From Loki-b32 sp964493385 (GTDB taxonomy: Archaea > Asgardarchaeota > Lokiarchaeia > Sigyniarchaeales > SOKP01), in contig CAZBNW010000133.1 in NCBI GenBank assembly GCA_964493385.1, positions 1 through 6,530 on the forward strand: DNA of 6,530 bases, read 5' to 3'. The stretch's first letter is position 1. The number at the start of each line of letters is the position of its first letter. Below are positions 1-4,718 of the stretch, one piece after another. Below the pieces are notes generated by a model. The model was not told the DNA's origin. It ran no database searches and saw nothing but the letters and a program-made list of their open reading frames with translations. Both the position numbers and the translations under genes were made by a program.

Positions 1-263
1 TAAAACCCGATTTGATTAATCGAGCTGATCTATCTAAAGATATTATTTTTACATTTAGAGTCAAAAGGCCTGATCGCAGACTTCTAATTCAAATTAAAGA
101 TGATAAAAACAAGATCATTTATAAAAGAAAAAGGAGTTACGTCATTCCTAGCGAAATGATTGAACTTAAATTAAATTTAAGTGAACAACAAATAGATCCA
201 ATATGTAAAAACTTGGAGGTTGAAGTAATCCCTCGACCAGAGGTTTTAATCGAGGAGGAATGA
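1..263 (+). CDS. C-terminal end of a probable FAD-dependent NAD(P) oxidoreductase (5'-truncated by window edge)
   Basis: The reading frame is open from the first complete codon (position 3) to the TGA at 261-263, giving 86 visible residues. A TTG at 12 is the first start-like codon, but no ribosome binding site can be seen and the frame stays open to its left, so this is best read as the tail of a longer gene. The visible part looks like one beta-rich domain (FTFRVKRPDRRLLIQIKD, then KIIYKRKRSYVIPSEMIEL) with an acidic EEE end. From memory of the family, FAD-dependent pyridine-nucleotide oxidoreductases encoded beside DUF1667 proteins end in a similar 'FRV+P ... vIYkkk ... PsEM' domain. The complete DUF1667 gene 21 nt downstream supports this assignment. 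No catalytic or nucleotide-binding motif lies inside the window, so the function rests on the tail and the neighbour only. Confidence 0.6.
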   Translation, partial: KPDLINRADLSKDIIFTFRVKRPDRRLLIQIKDDKNKIIYKRKRSYVIPSEMIELKLNLSEQQIDPICKNLEVEVIPRPEVLIEEE

Positions 264-273
264 TCAAAAAAAA

Positions 274-279
274 GGTGAT
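274..279 (+). promoter_or_regulatory. Shine-Dalgarno site GGTGAT for the DUF1667 gene
   Basis: GGTGAT is a full match to part of the archaeal anti-Shine-Dalgarno complement (GGAGGTGATC). It ends 5 nt before the TTG at 285. An in-frame TGA at 279-281 excludes any earlier start, so this site fixes a TTG initiation codon. Confidence 0.75.
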
Positions 280-284
280 GAGAG

Positions 285-683
285 TTGTCAACACAAACTA
301 ATGAAAATGAACTTCCTGAAAGATTTAAGGACATAAGATGCATTCTTTGTCCTACTGGTTGCCTTGTACATGTTGAAAATATCGATGGAGAATTAATTAT
401 AGAAGGTCATTCATGTAAAAGAGGGGAAGAATATGCAAGAGAAGAATTCGTTGCTCCAAAAAGAATTCTTACTACAACAATGCAAGTAGAAAGCGGTTTT
501 TTACCTTTAATACCCGTGAGATCAGAGAAACCTATTCCAAAAGATAAATTGGAAGAAATTCTTAAAGAAATCGCAAAAGTAAAAACTAAAGCTCCAATTA
601 AAATGGGAGATGTTTTAATACAAAACGTTTTAGGGCTTGATATCAATATAATTGCAAGTAGAGATTTAATTGTAAAACAATAA
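285..683 (+). CDS. DUF1667 family protein, four-cysteine accessory protein of a FAD/NAD oxidoreductase module
   Basis: This 132-residue protein matches DUF1667 over its whole length, close to the usual size of about 120 residues. An N-terminal CILCPTGC motif (Cys19, Cys22, Cys26) is followed by Cys44 in SCKRGEEYAREE, then by RILTTT (60-65), IPVRSEKPIPK (76-86) and the APIKMGDVLIQNVLG block (103-117). The four cysteines could bind an Fe-S cluster or zinc; the sequence does not decide which. Known family context is a three-gene set: a GlpA/L-2-hydroxyglutarate-oxidase-like flavoprotein, a FAD/NAD oxidoreductase and DUF1667. The truncated gene just upstream fits the second member and the two are probably co-transcribed (21 nt gap). 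The start is a TTG, the first possible one after an in-frame TGA, and it has a GGTGAT ribosome binding site. The precise biochemical role is unknown. Confidence 0.9.
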   Translation: MSTQTNENELPERFKDIRCILCPTGCLVHVENIDGELIIEGHSCKRGEEYAREEFVAPKRILTTTMQVESGFLPLIPVRSEKPIPKDKLEEILKEIAKVKTKAPIKMGDVLIQNVLGLDINIIASRDLIVKQ

Positions 684-808
684 GCAAATAATAAATTATA
701 GATATTCAATTCCTAATTTTTAGATATTATCTTTCACTTCTATTAAATAAGTTTAGTTAGCAATATTTACTATATTTTTAGCTTAAAAGGTAGATTTTAA
801 TTTCTGAT

Positions 809-1258
809 TTGGATCAAATATATCAGGTTCATGAAAATTTATATATAGGAGCTTATTGGCCAAGATTAAATTTTGAAATGCTTACAAAAATTGGAATTAC
901 AGCTATAGTAAATTTAATGGAAGATAATCTTTATAACCCTACACATTTAGGTTTTGCTTATTTACATAAAGGGTTTCCAGACGATTTTTACATCCCACAT
1001 GATTATCTAGAAGAAATCTTGGCCTTTCTGGATACACATTTAAAAAATAATGGAAAAGTATTAGTTCATTGCTCAATGGGGATCTCGAGATCGGGGGGTA
1101 TAATTGTTGCATGGTTACTGAGGAAAAATCCAACTTGGAGCTGGAGGGATGCCATTTCTTATATAAGGAAAACTAAATTAATATCTCCAGCAGTTGAAAT
1201 TAGAGAATCTGTGCTTGATTATCTTGAAAAGTATGAAAAACGTAGAAGAGCTTATTGA
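809..1258 (+). CDS. Dual-specificity protein phosphatase (DSP/DUSP fold)
   Basis: A compact 149-residue protein consisting of the cysteine-dependent phosphatase domain alone. The signature loop VHCSMGISRSG lies at residues 86-96, with nucleophile Cys88, Arg94 for phosphate binding and Ser95 after it. The candidate general acid is Asp58 or Asp59 in GFPDDF, about 30 residues before the cysteine as in VHR-like enzymes. The N-terminal YQVHENLYIGAYWP segment is the usual DSP 'i...LyiG' entry strand. Expected activity is hydrolysis of phospho-Ser/Thr/Tyr or another phosphomonoester in the cytoplasm; the substrate is unknown, and no kinase is encoded nearby. There are no transmembrane segments or extra domains. 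The start is uncertain: TTG at 809 lacks a nearby ribosome binding site, while an ATT at 800 in the same frame would be better spaced from AAAGGTAG (787-793). All catalytic residues are intact in either case. Confidence 0.92.
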   Translation: MDQIYQVHENLYIGAYWPRLNFEMLTKIGITAIVNLMEDNLYNPTHLGFAYLHKGFPDDFYIPHDYLEEILAFLDTHLKNNGKVLVHCSMGISRSGGIIVAWLLRKNPTWSWRDAISYIRKTKLISPAVEIRESVLDYLEKYEKRRRAY

Positions 1259-1298
1259 ATAGTTAAAAGTTAATGTATTTATGCTTTAAAATTACAAT

Positions 1299-1329
1299 AT
1301 TACGTAAATTTATCGTAATTCGATTTTTT
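1299..1329 (+). terminator. Possible terminator: 6-bp hairpin followed by T6
   Basis: ATTACG (1299-1304) and CGTAAT (1314-1319) are perfect inverted repeats around a 9-nt loop, and a run of six T follows at 1324-1329. It sits 40 nt after the phosphatase stop and just before the next promoter, which suits a terminator. A 6-bp stem in such AT-rich DNA could also be chance. Confidence 0.4.
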
Positions 1330-1346
1330 GCATACTTTCATTTTAC

Positions 1347-1360
1347 TTAAATATATAAAA
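1347..1360 (+). promoter_or_regulatory. Archaeal TATA-box-like element of the zinc-ribbon gene
   Basis: TTAAATATATAAAA is a strong match to the archaeal TATA box. Transcription would be expected to start about 25 bp downstream of its centre, near 1378-1382. That gives a leader of about 50 nt that includes the Shine-Dalgarno site at 1419-1423. No start-site data are available. Confidence 0.5.
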
Positions 1361-1418
1361 TCTAACTTAGATTAATTTTTTAAAAAATATCAGATTAAAT
1401 TTTTAAAAAATGATTAAG

Positions 1419-1423
1419 AGGAG
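1419..1423 (+). promoter_or_regulatory. Shine-Dalgarno site AGGAG selecting a TTG start
   Basis: AGGAG, within AAGAGGAGA, ends 7 nt before the TTG at 1431. It lies inside the reading frame if the upstream ATG at 1410 is used, which has no ribosome binding site of its own. This argues strongly for the TTG as the true start. Confidence 0.7.
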
Positions 1424-1430
1424 AACTTTA

Positions 1431-1775
1431 TTGTCAGAATTTGAACAAAAAGTATTGAAGTTACTTGAAGAAATTAATGGTAAATTAGACAAATTATTAA
1501 AAACAGAACCAGTCACCGTAAGTACTACACCAACGACTTTGGTTGCATCTTCTCCTGCGGCAACAACAGTTAAACCTTCAACAGTAGTCGATAAACAAGA
1601 AGAAGCAGCACGATTAGAAGAAAAACCACCTATTGAGGGTAGAAGAGTCTGTCCTGAGTGTGGAGGTACTTCTTTTGCCACACATGAAGACAGAAATCAA
1701 GTATTACATCAGATGGGAGGCGTAAAAATATACGCCAAAAAGTATGTATGCAAAAAATGTGGTTGGGAGGCATAA
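1431..1775 (+). CDS. Small coiled-coil protein with C-terminal zinc ribbon, paralogous to the zinc ribbon of the gelsolin protein
   Basis: With the TTG start the protein has 114 residues and begins MSEFEQKVLKLLEEINGKLD, a short amphipathic coiled coil (about 3-24). The alternative ATG at 1410 would add seven residues (MIKRRTL) and has no Shine-Dalgarno site. Residues 25-60 form a Thr/Pro/Ala/Val-rich, probably disordered linker (VTVSTTPTTLVASSPAATT). The C-terminal zinc ribbon has Cys74/Cys77 (CPECGG) and Cys107/Cys110 (CKKCGW). Its flanks IEGRRVCPEC and YAKKYVCKKCG match IEGRRKCPEC and YGKKYHCGECG in the gelsolin-like protein at the right end of the window, with nearly equal loop lengths (29 versus 30 residues). 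No other domain is recognisable. A role as a small oligomeric adaptor, binding nucleic acid or protein through the ribbon, is inference. The gene has its own TATA box and T-rich terminator, so it is probably monocistronic. Confidence 0.8.
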   Translation: MSEFEQKVLKLLEEINGKLDKLLKTEPVTVSTTPTTLVASSPAATTVKPSTVVDKQEEAARLEEKPPIEGRRVCPECGGTSFATHEDRNQVLHQMGGVKIYAKKYVCKKCGWEA

Positions 1776-1807
1776 AAGCTTACATTAAAAAGAAAGATTG
1801 AAACAAA

Positions 1808-1825
1808 TTTTTTTTAATTTTTTTT
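1808..1825 (+). terminator. Double T8 run, archaeal intrinsic terminator
   Basis: Two runs of eight T (1808-1815 and 1818-1825) separated by AA start 32 nt after the zinc-ribbon gene's stop codon. T-rich tracts without a hairpin are the usual intrinsic termination signal of archaeal RNA polymerase. A further nine-T run lies at 1916-1924 in the same 255-nt intergenic stretch, which holds no other recognisable gene. Confidence 0.65.
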
Positions 1826-2009
1826 ATAAATTCTGAGATATTTTTATTAGAAAACTTGTTATAATTCCTTTTAATTAGTTTTTTAATATCAAAATGCTCT
1901 AAATTCTTAATTATATTTTTTTTTGGTTATATTTTTAATTCTGATAAGATTAAATCCTATAAAATCACTACAAAAGAATTCATTCTCATAATAAATCAGA
2001 TTAATTGTT

Positions 2010-2016
2010 AAGGTGA
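2010..2016 (+). promoter_or_regulatory. Shine-Dalgarno-like AAGGTGA upstream of the radical SAM gene
   Basis: AAGGTGA matches the archaeal ribosome binding consensus but ends 14 nt before the ATG at 2031, which is longer than usual. It is well placed (5 nt) for an in-frame ATT at 2022, directly preceded by a TAA at 2019. A loose TATA-like CTATAAAAT lies at 1957-1965. Confidence 0.45.
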
Positions 2017-2030
2017 ACTAAATTCCTCAA

Positions 2031-3107
2031 ATGCGGATTAATAAGTGGATTCAATATATCAAAAACTTTATTCTAAACAATTTTACTAATAGAAAGATAC
2101 CCTATTCAGCTCAAATAGAATTAACTTTGCGTTGTAATGGCAGGTGCCCGTTCTGTTCGATTCATTCTTTACCCGAATCTATTTTAGGTACTGATATGAC
2201 TACTGATCAAATAAAATATTTAATCGATGAGATAGCTAACTTGGGTGTACTCGCTCTTTCTTTTACTGGTGGTGAACCTACTTTAAGAAATGATTTACCA
2301 GAATTACTTTATTACACTGGAGTTGTGCATGATTTTATGAATGGTATAGCTACTAATGGATATTTATTACCTAAGCTATTTAAAGAACATAAAATTGAAG
2401 GATTAGATTACATTTTACTATCACTGGATTATCCTACGGCAGAACTACATGATAAAATGCGAGGAATAAAAGTATTTGATAGAGTTATTGATTCTATTAA
2501 GTTAGCTAATAGAAATGACATTAAAGTAATTATCAGTACGGTTGTTATGAAAGATAATCTCCACCATTTAGACAATATTTGCCAATTAGCAGAAAATTTA
2601 GGATGCTCAATTGAATTATATCCATGTGAAGATATTATAAGAGATTACCCTAATGGAAGGTATCAGATCCAAAACATTGATGAAATGATTCCAGATGTTT
2701 CTGTTTGGGCTAATCAAATCCGCCTATTAAGAAAAAAGTATAAAAATATCTTAACTGATCTTATTAGTGTAGAGGTAGTTGAGAACGGAGGTTTTGGTGG
2801 ATATCCACAATACAACCAAAAAATTTTACGCTGCCATGTTGCTGAAGCTTATTTATTCATCAGTCATGATGGGTTTATTAAGTATCCTTGTAAAATTCAT
2901 CCCCTAGTAAGTTTTAATGCCTTAAAATTCCCCATATCAGCAATTTATAATTCTCATAAAGTAAAAGAAATAATGAAAATGCATGATAATTATAAATTCT
3001 GCCAAAGCTGCCGTTTAGGCTGCGCTATAGCATCGTCAATCCCAACTCGTTGGAAAACGGTTTATGCTAAATATATTAAAGGATTTATAGAGGGTAATTT
3101 AAGATAA
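2031..3107 (+). CDS. Radical SAM protein with SPASM-like C-terminal cysteine cluster, substrate unknown
   Basis: This 358-residue protein carries the radical SAM signature CNGRCPFC (Cys35, Cys39, Cys42), which binds the 4Fe-4S cluster that cleaves S-adenosylmethionine. TGGEP follows at 79-83 and contributes to SAM binding. Later radical-SAM barrel elements are visible as GIATNGYLL (105-113) and YILLSLDYP (127-135). The C-terminal part has further cysteines at 268, 287, 324, 327 and 331 (RCH, PCKIHP, FCQSCRLGC), arranged like a SPASM/twitch auxiliary Fe-S site. The first 25 residues are basic and amphipathic (RINKWIQYIKNFI), with a similar basic helix at the C-terminus (WKTVYAKYIKGFI); weak membrane association is possible. 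It is flanked by unrelated genes with gaps of over 100 nt, so the context does not suggest a substrate. SPASM proteins modify peptides or small molecules, but no precursor peptide gene was recognised beside it. Confidence 0.88.
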   Translation: MRINKWIQYIKNFILNNFTNRKIPYSAQIELTLRCNGRCPFCSIHSLPESILGTDMTTDQIKYLIDEIANLGVLALSFTGGEPTLRNDLPELLYYTGVVHDFMNGIATNGYLLPKLFKEHKIEGLDYILLSLDYPTAELHDKMRGIKVFDRVIDSIKLANRNDIKVIISTVVMKDNLHHLDNICQLAENLGCSIELYPCEDIIRDYPNGRYQIQNIDEMIPDVSVWANQIRLLRKKYKNILTDLISVEVVENGGFGGYPQYNQKILRCHVAEAYLFISHDGFIKYPCKIHPLVSFNALKFPISAIYNSHKVKEIMKMHDNYKFCQSCRLGCAIASSIPTRWKTVYAKYIKGFIEGNLR

Positions 3108-3131
3108 TAAACATAATTACTTAATCTTAGA

Positions 3132-3137
3132 TTTTTT
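3132..3137 (+). terminator. T6 run after the radical SAM gene
   Basis: Six T follow a tiny dyad (AATCT-T-AGATT) about 25 nt after the radical SAM stop codon. It is short for an archaeal T-run terminator, so support is weak. Confidence 0.35.
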
Positions 3138-3188
3138 AACAAGGTTAAAATCTTTAATTCAAGAAAAATAATAATTCAAAAAATTTAA

Positions 3189-3199
3189 TTTTAAATATG
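3189..3199 (+). promoter_or_regulatory. Possible TATA box for the insertase gene cluster
   Basis: A TTTTAAATATG-like element lies about 30 bp before the ATG at 3225, in the 117-nt gap between the radical SAM gene and the EMC3-like gene. A GTGAT Shine-Dalgarno match (3214-3218) ends 6 nt before the same ATG. In DNA this AT-rich the TATA call is tentative. Confidence 0.35.
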
Positions 3200-3224
3200 T
3201 TTTTCCTAATATAGTGATTGTATA

Positions 3225-3842
3225 ATGTCAAACGTAGTAATTATTATTCAAATTATGTTCATAACCATTGGTATGATAATCCTAGGGATGATTCTTAATT
3301 ATTTTTTAGGATTAAGAAAAGAAGCTTTAAGAGAAATGAGGAAAAAGGCATTCAATCTTCAAGAACGTATGAAAAATGCTCAATTTTTAGGTGATTTTCA
3401 ATTGATGACAGAATTACAACAAGAATCAGTTCGGTTCATGAAACAGTTAATGAAGAAGCAATTGGTACCTTTATGCCTAAGATGTCTCATTTTTATTGGT
3501 ATTTTTGCAATTCTCGGATTTATTTATGCAGATTATGGTAGTGGATTGTTACCTTTTCCACTTTTATTCTTTGGTGATGGTTGGATAGCTATTTACATCA
3601 TTTTTTCAATAAGTTTTTCATTACTAATATATGGGGTAAAAAAAATCTATAAAAAAGTCAAAGGAAAGGAAACGAAGACACAGAGTTCTTTAAGAGAAAT
3701 CATGGCGATGGTCTCCCCTACTCAACAAAGTACTGGACCTCCTTTTCAGATTTCTTCCAACCCAGAGTATCAATTGAATGATTACGGTGACGATGCAGCT
3801 GAAACAAGCAAAGATACTTGGAAAGACCGCATTGAAGAATAA
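3225..3842 (+). CDS. EMC3/TMCO1/DUF106-type membrane protein insertase (Oxa1/YidC superfamily homologue)
   Basis: A 205-residue membrane protein with the layout of the archaeal DUF106 (Ylp1) family. TM1 covers about 4-28. A charged cytoplasmic helical hairpin runs from 30 to 78, with AQFLGDFQLMTELQQE at 52-67 matching the family's 'Aq..GD...m.eLQ.E' core. TM2 is about 80-101, beginning after KKQLVP. A hydrophobic LLPFPLLFF segment lies at 108-116, and TM3 (118-138) starts with the family's GW motif and ends at YGVKKIYKK. Family knowledge: these proteins insert transmembrane helices into the cytoplasmic membrane and are the archaeal relatives of eukaryotic EMC3, TMCO1 and Get1. An extra polar tail of about 60 residues (144-205), acidic at its end, follows TM3; it might bind ribosomes or partners, which is inference. 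It is the first gene of a close four-gene cluster and is not beside secY in this window. Confidence 0.82.
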   Translation: MSNVVIIIQIMFITIGMIILGMILNYFLGLRKEALREMRKKAFNLQERMKNAQFLGDFQLMTELQQESVRFMKQLMKKQLVPLCLRCLIFIGIFAILGFIYADYGSGLLPFPLLFFGDGWIAIYIIFSISFSLLIYGVKKIYKKVKGKETKTQSSLREIMAMVSPTQQSTGPPFQISSNPEYQLNDYGDDAAETSKDTWKDRIEE

Positions 3843-3845
3843 AAT

Positions 3846-3862
3846 AATTAAATTATTTAATT
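3846..3862. repeat. AT-only perfect palindrome between the insertase and TM/zinc-ribbon genes
   Basis: AATTAAATTATTTAATT is an 8-bp inverted repeat around one central T, just after the insertase stop codon. It may be a weak hairpin or part of a TATA-like promoter for the next gene. Since it contains only A and T, chance occurrence is quite possible. Confidence 0.3.
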
Positions 3863-3891
3863 TGCTAATCGTTTTGTAATTTAAAATAACA

Positions 3892-4185
3892 ATGAAGCGA
3901 AATATTGTTTTAAACCTAATTTTCATTATATTATTTATAGTTTTTCTGGTTTTATCATTCGTGATTGATTTCTTTTTCTTTATCCCGATAATTTGCTTTT
4001 TACCTTTCTCTTTTAGAACCAGTAGTAAAAATAAAATTGATTTTAAAAAGATATCAAATGATAAAACATCTTATAATGATTCTAGGAATTCAAGTATAAG
4101 ATATTGCCCAAATTGTGGGGGAGAAATTACAAAGTCAATTGCAAAATTTTGCTATCATTGTGGAAAAAAATTAACTAACAATTAA
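3892..4185 (+). CDS. Small membrane protein with two N-terminal TM segments and a C-terminal zinc ribbon
   Basis: A 97-residue protein. Residues 4-41 are very hydrophobic and fit a tight two-helix membrane hairpin (about 5-24 and 26-41). A polar Lys/Asn/Ser linker follows (44-70), then a short zinc ribbon with Cys72/Cys75 (CPNCGGEI) and Cys87/Cys90 (CYHCGKKL). This is the common double-zinc-ribbon type (zinc_ribbon_2 style) seen on many bacterial and archaeal membrane proteins, and it differs from the ribbon shared by the 1431 and gelsolin genes. If the hairpin is N-in/C-in, the ribbon faces the cytoplasm. No ribosome binding site is visible before the ATG. The stop codon is only 1 nt from the ATG of the GtrA-like gene, so the two are almost certainly co-transcribed. 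The function is unknown; an accessory role for the neighbouring membrane proteins is inferred from position only. Confidence 0.75.
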   Translation: MKRNIVLNLIFIILFIVFLVLSFVIDFFFFIPIICFLPFSFRTSSKNKIDFKKISNDKTSYNDSRNSSIRYCPNCGGEITKSIAKFCYHCGKKLTNN

Positions 4186-4186
4186 T

Positions 4187-4693
4187 ATGTGGTTAATTAT
4201 GGTGGAAGATAATGATATTAAAAGGCAAATGACGCTTTATTTAATATTTGCTGCAGCAATGATTGGGTTGAATTATTTAATTCAAAAATTAAACCAATTA
4301 GTAGTTGCACCTTTTATTTGTCAAAATGTTGGTACAAGTGGATTTTTGTATGTATTTTATTGTTCACTTGAGCCATTTAATATGCGAGAACTCATTGGCT
4401 CTATATTTGCTGTTGGTATTACATATCTTATCAAATTCTTTCTGGACAAATATATAGTTTTTAAAAAAACTGGGACAGAATTAAAAGAGACTTCAATTGA
4501 ATTTATTAAATATTTCGGTTTTGCTATACTTACCACTATAGAAAATATTGGGATTCAATTTTTGTTAACAAATTTTCTCAATGCACTACTAGAGGTAAGC
4601 TTTATTATCGCATTATCAATAGGGTATTTGACAAAATTTTTCCTTGATAGAAAATTCGTTTTTAATATTGAAGTGAAAAATAAAAAAATTTAA
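4187..4693 (+). CDS. GtrA-like four-TM membrane protein
   Basis: A 168-residue protein with four predicted TM segments (about 16-35, 68-86, 104-125, 133-153). Each half ends with the same motif: YLIKFFLDKYIVF (80-92) and YLTKFFLDRKFVF (147-159), 67 residues apart. This corresponds to the repeated 'f.l.r.wvF' motif after TM2 and TM4 in the GtrA family, whose members are linked to translocation of polyprenyl-phosphate sugars or cell-surface polysaccharide synthesis. It is longer than typical GtrA proteins (about 130 residues) because of a 32-residue loop between TM1 and TM2 holding Cys45 and Cys59, which could form a disulfide if exposed outside. The start is ambiguous: ATG 4187 directly follows the previous stop, while ATG 4199 would give MVEDND and drop MWLI; neither has a clear ribosome binding site. 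No glycosyltransferase is encoded nearby, so the substrate is unknown. Confidence 0.72.
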   Translation: MWLIMVEDNDIKRQMTLYLIFAAAMIGLNYLIQKLNQLVVAPFICQNVGTSGFLYVFYCSLEPFNMRELIGSIFAVGITYLIKFFLDKYIVFKKTGTELKETSIEFIKYFGFAILTTIENIGIQFLLTNFLNALLEVSFIIALSIGYLTKFFLDRKFVFNIEVKNKKI

Positions 4694-4703
4694 TAGATTG
4701 TAT

Positions 4704-4709
4704 GGTGAT
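4704..4709 (+). promoter_or_regulatory. Shine-Dalgarno site GGTGAT choosing the ATG at 4719
   Basis: GGTGAT ends 9 nt before the ATG at 4719. It lies downstream of the TTG at 4698, the first possible start in this frame, so it supports the ATG as the true start and removes seven residues (MYGDFKY). Confidence 0.65.
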
Positions 4710-4718
4710 TTTAAATAT

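Noticed and set aside
137..709. Minus-strand open frames at 137-343 and 407-709
   Set aside because: They lie antisense to the oxidoreductase tail and the well-supported DUF1667 gene, have no recognisable domain and no clear ribosome binding site, and read as shadow frames.
939..1681. Minus-strand open frames at 939-1133 and 1403-1681
   Set aside because: They are antisense to the phosphatase and the zinc-ribbon gene, whose catalytic and metal-binding motifs confirm the plus-strand frames. The products are low-complexity without family features.
1776..2030. Hidden small gene or RNA gene between the zinc-ribbon and radical SAM genes
   Set aside because: ATG codons in this T-rich stretch run quickly into stops (for example ATG 1894 followed by CTC TAA), and no tRNA-like or GC-rich folded segment is visible. 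T-run terminators and a loose TATA element explain what is seen.
2031..3107. Radical SAM gene as a RiPP maturase with a nearby precursor peptide
   Set aside because: No short open frame with a leader/core-like composition was seen in the flanking gaps (1776-2030 and 3108-3224).
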